Source: Gemmataceae bacterium (GTDB taxonomy: Bacteria > Planctomycetota > Planctomycetia > Gemmatales > Gemmataceae). From it: a stretch of DNA of 64,000 nt. Made by a program: the position numbers and the translations under genes. Below the pieces are notes generated by a model. That model did not search any database. It was not told the DNA's origin and saw only the letters and a list, made by a program, of their open reading frames with translations. Shown here piece by piece: positions 59,342 to 64,000 of the stretch (its first letter is position 1; each line of letters begins with the position of its first letter). The stretch lies in the NCBI GenBank assembly GCA_009692005.1, contig SHZZ01000008.1, positions 31,000 to 94,999 of the forward strand, read 5' to 3'.

Positions 59342-61102
59342 TCACATTTTTTCCAAAACCCGGATCCCAAGCAAATCTAAGGTGGTTTTTAAAACCCGGG
59401 CAGTCAAATCGCACAACCCGAGCCGGCTCATTTTCAAAGCTTCCGATTCGGCTTTCAGCACCGGGCAATTTTGAAAAAAAATACTATAGGCCTTCGCCAG
59501 GTCCCAAAGGTAGGAAGTCAAAACATTCGGCCGGTAATCCACGCCCGCATGTTGAACCGCTTCCAAAAAACGGAAGAGTTGCATCCCCAGTTGGCGTTCC
59601 TCCGCGGTTTCCAGGGAAATACTGCGGAGATCGATGCGAAATTTTTCCATATCGATGCCGCCTTTCCGGAAAATACTGCGGTTCCGCGCATAGGCATATT
59701 GCATATAGGTGGCTGTGTTGCCATCCATGGCGACCATTTTTTCCCAATTGAAAACATAATCGCTGGTGCGGTTCTGAGATAAATCTGCGTATTTGACCGC
59801 GCCAATGCCAATCACCTCAGCGTCTCCGGCGGCATCTTCCTCCGGCGCCTCTCCGCTTGAACCATCCGGCTGGCTATTACTTTGATTCACTTCCCGGGCC
59901 AGGCGGGTCGCTTCATCCAAAAGTTGATCCAAAGAAGCGACGGCATCTCCTGAGCGGGTTTTGATCGGCCGACGATCGGGACCCAAAACCGAACCAAAGG
60001 AAACATGGTGAAGCTGGGCCTTGGGCTTCAGCCAGGTCCTGGCAATCTCAAAGAGTTGCTGGAAATGAAACGCCTGACGGGAATCGACCACATAGAGGAT
60101 GTGGGCGGGATCGTTCTCCTGCACCCGCGATTGAATGGTCGCCAGGTCGGTGGTCATGTAGGTGAAGGCGCCATCGCGCTTACGGACCAAGGCCGGCGGT
60201 TGGCCCTCCTTCAGAAATACCCCCATGGCGCCATCGGTTTCCACCGCCAACCCTTGTTTCTCCAGGCTTTCAACCACACCGTGCAGAAAAGGCTGGTAGT
60301 GGCTTTCCCCATGGGTATGGTCAAAGTGGATGTCCAGGCGATCGTAGACCTTTTGAATTTCCTTCAGGCATAGGGGCATGAATTGCTGCCACAGCCGGCG
60401 GTTTTCCTCATCCCCATGGTGAAGTTTGGCCGTCTCATTCCGGCAAGCTTCCTGCACCGGGTCGGTTGTTTGATCTTCCGATTCTTCCGTTTTGAACTGC
60501 TTGCGGACTTCGACATACAGGCGAGCCAGTTCGCCCACTGGGTCTTTTGCAAAATTTTCCTGGTTCAATTGGTTTTTAAAACCGTGCAAAATTATTCCAA
60601 ACTGCGTGCCCCAATCCCCCAGGTGATTATCCGTGATCACCTTGTGACCAAGAAATCGAAGGACCCGGGCAATACTGTCGCCAATTATGGTGCTGCGCAA
60701 ATGCCCCACATGCATCGGCTTGGCCACATTGGGAGAGCTGAAGTCGATTACATAAGTCAGGGGCGGGTTGGCCCGGCCCACACCCAGGCAATCGCTTGCA
60801 CCCATGGTTTGCAATTGACTGGAAAGCCAATCGTTGCGAAGGCGCAAATTCAGAAATCCCGGGCCGGCAACTTCCACAGTGGCCAAAATGTCCGGCAGGG
60901 ACAAATGTTCCGCGATCCGAACTGCCACCTCCCGCGGCGGAAGCCCCAGTTCCTTGGCCAGCCCCATCGCCCCATTGAACTGATAATCGCCAAATTTAGC
61001 ATCAGCCACCTGGCGGATCTGCCCTTCAAGGTCCTTGTTGGGAAACCCGCAACGGTTTATTGCCTGGGTAATGCCGACGGCCAGTTTAGACAGTAATTGC
61101 AT
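59342..61102 (-). CDS. argS: Arginyl-tRNA synthetase
   Basis: 586 residues from ATG 61102. Class I synthetase: the Add-1 N-terminal domain, then VIDFSSPNVAKPMHVGHLRSTIIGD containing the HIGH-type motif (HVGH), FDHTHGESHYQPFL, RKRDGAFTYMTTDLATIQSR, FGSVLGPDRRPIKTRSGD and the anticodon-binding domain ending with GIRVLEKM. A KMSK motif is not seen, as is common in ArgRS. The frame is open upstream to 61174 but that part is not conserved. It lies between rsfS and the Mpo1-like gene. Confidence 0.95.
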   Translation of the reverse strand: MQLLSKLAVGITQAINRCGFPNKDLEGQIRQVADAKFGDYQFNGAMGLAKELGLPPREVAVRIAEHLSLPDILATVEVAGPGFLNLRLRNDWLSSQLQTMGASDCLGVGRANPPLTYVIDFSSPNVAKPMHVGHLRSTIIGDSIARVLRFLGHKVITDNHLGDWGTQFGIILHGFKNQLNQENFAKDPVGELARLYVEVRKQFKTEESEDQTTDPVQEACRNETAKLHHGDEENRRLWQQFMPLCLKEIQKVYDRLDIHFDHTHGESHYQPFLHGVVESLEKQGLAVETDGAMGVFLKEGQPPALVRKRDGAFTYMTTDLATIQSRVQENDPAHILYVVDSRQAFHFQQLFEIARTWLKPKAQLHHVSFGSVLGPDRRPIKTRSGDAVASLDQLLDEATRLAREVNQSNSQPDGSSGEAPEEDAAGDAEVIGIGAVKYADLSQNRTSDYVFNWEKMVAMDGNTATYMQYAYARNRSIFRKGGIDMEKFRIDLRSISLETAEERQLGMQLFRFLEAVQHAGVDYRPNVLTSYLWDLAKAYSIFFQNCPVLKAESEALKMSRLGLCDLTARVLKTTLDLLGIRVLEKM

Positions 61103-61158
61103 GGGGTAAGAATAGCCTGTTTCACGAAGGCAAGAAGGGAGAGATCCCCGAAGAGTGA

Positions 61159-61542
61159 TCAGGAATTTTCCCAATCCACCCGGGGAGCGTCGGCCCAGAG
61201 TTCTTCCAGGGTGTAGTACTTCCTGGCGTCCTGGTCAAACACATGAACCATGACATCGCCGTAATCTTGCACCACCCATCTGCTGGCTTCATAGCCTTCG
61301 ATTCCGGCTCTTTTATCCCCAGCATGCTTCATGGCATCATCCACTTCCTCAGCGATATTGTGGATTTGCCGTTTGCTAGTTCCCGTGGCGATAACAAAAT
61401 AATCATATAGCCGAGAAATCCCCCGCATATCCAGGACTAAAACATCCCGACCTTTATTTTCCTGGGCGGTCACGGCGCAAATACAAGCTCGCTCCAAAGC
61501 GGTAGCCAAATGGGTGGTTTCGCCAACCAATGTCTTATTCAA
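61159..61542 (-). CDS. rsfS: Ribosomal silencing factor RsfS
   Basis: 127 residues if translation starts at TTG 61542, which has GGAAGGA seven bases upstream; the frame is open to 61719 but no ATG occurs near the family start. Motifs: KGRDVLVLDMRGISRLYDYFVIATGTSKRQIHNIAEEVDDAMK and DYGDVMVHVFDQDARKYYTLEELWADAPRVDW are characteristic of RsfS (DUF143), which binds uL14 and blocks subunit joining in starvation. It precedes argS by 56 bases. Confidence 0.88.
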   Translation of the reverse strand: MNKTLVGETTHLATALERACICAVTAQENKGRDVLVLDMRGISRLYDYFVIATGTSKRQIHNIAEEVDDAMKHAGDKRAGIEGYEASRWVVQDYGDVMVHVFDQDARKYYTLEELWADAPRVDWENS

Positions 61543-61912
61543 GATAATCCTTCCCCCCCCGGTTTTACTCAATAACCTTATTTTCCCTATTGGGGAGGCA
61601 TTCGTCAAGGAGCTGGGTTTAATGAAATGGCGTAGGCAACCAGAAATGTCTCCAGGTGGAGGTGGCTTTATTGGTCCGCCCGCCGTAGGAAGGATCTTAG
61701 GTGTAGCCAAGAAAAGCACTTTTTGGGTCTAAACAAGGAACGAAAAAGGGGACATTCTACTTTTTTCCTTCCTTTTTCGGTCTGCCTCGCGGGGGCAAGG
61801 GCGGTTCGAGGCCCAGCTTAGCCGCGGTCCTTGCCGTCCAGCGCCGAATGACGTGCCGCTCTTGCTTGCCCGGCGAAGTTTCACCGCCGAGTAGAAGGAC
61901 CGCAGGTAGATC
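61543..61912. other. Intergenic region with composition change
   Basis: No convincing gene. On the minus strand a short stretch (61757 to about 61860) encodes a basic tail-like sequence with RRWTARTAAKLGLEPPLPP and a GRPKKEGKK end, possibly the relic of a gene. From about 61740 rightward the codon style changes. The region holds the upstream DNA of the cupin gene. Confidence 0.4.
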
Positions 61913-62257
61913 ATGACCATCCCCACCAACCTCTTCACCGATCTCCCGCCAAACTTGCCCGACGAGCTTATCACCACCCTGCTCGAAGCCGCCGACGTTC
62001 GTATCGAACGGATCGTTTCCCACGGCCATGCTTCACCCGCAGACTTCTGGTACGACCAGCCGCAGCACGAGTGGGTGATCGTCTTGAAGGGGGCGGCGAG
62101 GTTGCAGTTCGAGGATGGTATGGTCGAGATGAAGCCCGGCGACTTCGTGAACATCCCGGCATTCAAGAAGCACAGAGTGGAGTGGACGACGCCATATGAG
62201 CCGACCGTGTGGCTGGGAGTGCGTTATGGTGACATGCGGGCGGGAGAAACATCATGA
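61913..62257 (+). CDS. Cupin domain protein
   Basis: 114 residues from ATG 61913. A single cupin barrel: HEWVIVLKGAARLQFEDG (motif 1-like, with the His and Glu), VEMKPGDFVNIPAFKKHRVEWT (motif 2 with PGD and the last His). An N-terminal helix-rich part precedes it (DLPPNLPDELITTLLEAADVRIERIVSHG). The stop overlaps the next ATG by four bases (ATGA), so it is coupled to the hydrolase. Codon use differs from genes to the left. Function unknown; such cupins often bind metal and small acids. Confidence 0.82.
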   Translation: MTIPTNLFTDLPPNLPDELITTLLEAADVRIERIVSHGHASPADFWYDQPQHEWVIVLKGAARLQFEDGMVEMKPGDFVNIPAFKKHRVEWTTPYEPTVWLGVRYGDMRAGETS

Positions 62258-64000
62258 AGCGTTGCGTCTTGAACATCCTGATCGGCCTCACCTGCTTGCT
62301 GCCGACCGTCATCCGTGCCGATGAGCCGAAAGCCCCCGCCTCGGTCAAGGAACTGTGGGCCGACTTCGATCCCCGGAAGGACGAATTCGATGCCAAAGTG
62401 GTGCGGGAGTGGGAAAAGGACGGCATCGTTTATCGCTACGTCACTTTTCACATCGGCACGTTCAAAGGCAAACCGGCTCGCATGGCGGCGTTCTTTGCCT
62501 TCCCCAAGGGAGCGAAGAAGCTGCCCGGCCTGTTACACATTCACGGCGGGGGCCAGCGAGCCTTTCTGCACGAAGTCGAGTTTTATGCCAAGCGGGGCTA
62601 CGCCTGCTTGTCGATCAATTGGGGCGGTCGGGAAATGGAGAACGCTAAAGAAGGCGATCCCAACACGGATTGGGGAGCGGTCGATCCAACGCAGAAAAAC
62701 GTGCCGGGATATGCCAATCTCAAGCCCGGCGAAAAGTACCTCGATCCGTTCGAGTCGCCCCGCAACAACAACTGGTACTTACTGACGCTGGGAGCCAGAC
62801 GGGGGCTGACGTTTCTGGAACAGCAACCGGAAGTCGATGCTGACCGCCTTGGCGTTTACGGTCACTCGATGGGTGGCAATCTGACTGTATACGTTGCCGG
62901 GACGGACGACCGGGTAAAGGCCGCTGCGCCTTCCGTGGGTGGATCAGGTTTTCGCACGGAACCTTGGCCGCTGTTACCGCAGGTGAAGGTAGAGACACCC
63001 AACGGCGACGTGAAACTGTTCAATGCGACCATCGGCTTCGAGTCGTATGCACCGCTCATTAAATCGCCGTTGCTGTGGCTGGGATCGACCAACGATTTCC
63101 ACGGGATCATGGACGACACCTACCGCACAGGCGAGTTGATCCCGCACAAGACCGTTCGATACTCCTTCACTCCGCACATGAATCATCGGTTCACGCCTGA
63201 GTTCGCTGTGACGAGGCCGCTCTGGTTCGACCAATACCTCAAGTCTAGCTTCACGTTTCCGAAGACGCCCGACTCGAAACTGGTGCTGGCGACGGAGGAT
63301 CACGTTCCCGAATTGCAGGTCACTCCCGATTCGTCACAGACGGTGGCCGACGTTCACATTTACTATTCAGCCGATCCCGATCCACGAGCGAGATTTTGGC
63401 GGTCAGCCGATGCCAAGAAGAATGGAGACGCTTGGACGGCGAAGCTGCCGATCTTGGCCGTCGATCAACCACTCTTCGCCTTCGCCAATGTCGTTTATGG
63501 TTTGAAGAAGGAAGAGTCGGAACCGTCTGCTCGACCAACTGAAAAGTTTGCGATCAGTTCCATGTTCCACACGACTGTGCCGATGGAACTGCAACGTGCA
63601 AAAGTGGTGGCCACGGACAAGCCCGACCCGGTGATTGACGACTTTTCGCACGGCTGGCGGGACTGGTACTTGTTGGAGGCTGGCAATCCCCATCATTGGG
63701 AATTCTCGACTCGCAAGCTGACCGATCCGAAGTGGCAGGGGCAAACGGGACAGCGGCTCGCCCTTGAAGTGCAGGCCGAAAAACCGAACGAACTGGTGAT
63801 CGTGCTGACGGAGAACTTCTTCCGCTTTTACCGTGGTAAGTCGCAGGAGTTCGTGGCGGTGGTGAAGCTCAATGGTGGCACGGATTCACAAAACGTGTCC
63901 TTGGCACGGGGAGATTTCAAGACCATCGAGGGTGAGGCTCTGTCGTCGTGGAAGAATGTCGATCTTCTCAGTTTGCGGGCGTATTACGACAAGGGCGGCA
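62254..64000 (+). CDS. Secreted alpha/beta hydrolase (acetylxylan esterase/dienelactone hydrolase type), 3' end outside window
   Basis: From ATG 62254 the frame is open for 582 codons to the window edge. A signal peptide (RCVLNILIGLTCLLPTVIRA) is followed by an alpha/beta hydrolase: LLHIHGGGQRAFLHEVEFYAKRGY (oxyanion-type HGGG), the nucleophile elbow VYGHSMGGNLTVYVA, and later HMNHRFTPEF with the likely catalytic His. Beyond residue about 350 comes an unidentified beta-rich C-terminal region. Similar planctomycete proteins are annotated as carbohydrate esterases. Codon use leans to CTG, TCG, GAC and CGG, unlike the rest of the window. Confidence 0.82.
   Translation, partial: MKRCVLNILIGLTCLLPTVIRADEPKAPASVKELWADFDPRKDEFDAKVVREWEKDGIVYRYVTFHIGTFKGKPARMAAFFAFPKGAKKLPGLLHIHGGGQRAFLHEVEFYAKRGYACLSINWGGREMENAKEGDPNTDWGAVDPTQKNVPGYANLKPGEKYLDPFESPRNNNWYLLTLGARRGLTFLEQQPEVDADRLGVYGHSMGGNLTVYVAGTDDRVKAAAPSVGGSGFRTEPWPLLPQVKVETPNGDVKLFNATIGFESYAPLIKSPLLWLGSTNDFHGIMDDTYRTGELIPHKTVRYSFTPHMNHRFTPEFAVTRPLWFDQYLKSSFTFPKTPDSKLVLATEDHVPELQVTPDSSQTVADVHIYYSADPDPRARFWRSADAKKNGDAWTAKLPILAVDQPLFAFANVVYGLKKEESEPSARPTEKFAISSMFHTTVPMELQRAKVVATDKPDPVIDDFSHGWRDWYLLEAGNPHHWEFSTRKLTDPKWQGQTGQRLALEVQAEKPNELVIVLTENFFRFYRGKSQEFVAVVKLNGGTDSQNVSLARGDFKTIEGEALSSWKNVDLLSLRAYYDKGG

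Noticed and set aside
61729..62166. Minus-strand frame of 145 codons with an Arg/Ser-rich sequence
   Set aside because: Mostly antisense to the cupin gene and of low-complexity composition; no domain seen.
1..64000. CRISPR arrays, prophage, intact insertion sequences, replication origin
   Set aside because: No regularly spaced direct repeats, transposase or integrase genes, terminal inverted repeats or DnaA-box clusters were recognised.

Overview
The window reads as a chromosomal segment of a planctomycete, probably a Gemmata-like lineage. The pointers are a secreted protein with the planctomycete TIGR03000 domain, a giant surface protein starting with an LE-x-LE-x-R motif and ending in FG-GAP repeats, PqqD/M50/HlyD membrane fusion proteins, abundant neutral-ceramidase-like hydrolases, and the remnant of a planctomycete-type ECF sigma factor. 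Genes are dense on both strands and most belong to short operons. The first and last genes run off the window.

Layout. 1-14.2 kb: sugar-acid catabolism (UxaA-type dehydratase, enolase-superfamily dehydratase, DapA-family aldolase, MFS carrier, two ceramidase-like hydrolases). It is interrupted by a plus-strand block with homoserine dehydrogenase, an ApgM-type mutase or kinase, a small secreted protein and a Tat-exported TIM-barrel protein, and by miaE. At 12.3-13.5 kb lies a periplasmic thioredoxin/heme/PDZ protein whose frame crosses an in-frame TGA exactly where a CxxC cysteine is expected; this is the best candidate for something undescribed. 14.6-19.6 kb: a 1665-residue repeat surface protein. 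19.7-32.3 kb: housekeeping and envelope genes (glmS, TlpA-like lipoprotein, LarA-like protein, LptF/LptG-type permease, CorC-like protein, hemF, gatB) plus a 26-residue basic peptide. 32.5-33.0 kb: two gene remnants joined to each other. 33.1-39.2 kb: an iron and Fe-S block, bfr/bfd and then iscR-iscS-iscU-iscA-hscB-tRNA-Val-hscA-iscX. 39.2-45.4 kb: psuG-rsgA, fumarase, hemA and a CcsA-like cytochrome c assembly protein. 45.5-53.0 kb: three HlyD-type membrane proteins, fused respectively to PqqD+M50, a WD40 propeller and GAF-like domains, plus a secreted protein. 53.2-61.5 kb: DUF885 peptidase-like protein, ATP-grasp enzyme, TolC-type outer-membrane lipoprotein, Mpo1-like protein, argS and rsfS. 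61.9-64 kb: a cupin and a secreted alpha/beta hydrolase whose codon use differs from the rest, possibly acquired.

How genes work together. The isc genes form one assembly line (sulfur donor, scaffold, carrier, Hsp70/J-protein pair, IscX) under an Rrf2 regulator divergent from bfd; two AT-rich inverted repeats lie in the shared upstream region. The HlyD/M50 trio has adaptor and site-2-protease-like parts but no ABC ATPase, with a TolC-like protein 3.6 kb away on the same strand; it looks like an unusual envelope-spanning machine. hemF, hemA and the CcsA-like gene belong to heme and cytochrome c synthesis, which fits the CxxCH motif in the candidate selenoprotein.

All functions are inferred by reading motifs. 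No database search, folding program or alignment was run.
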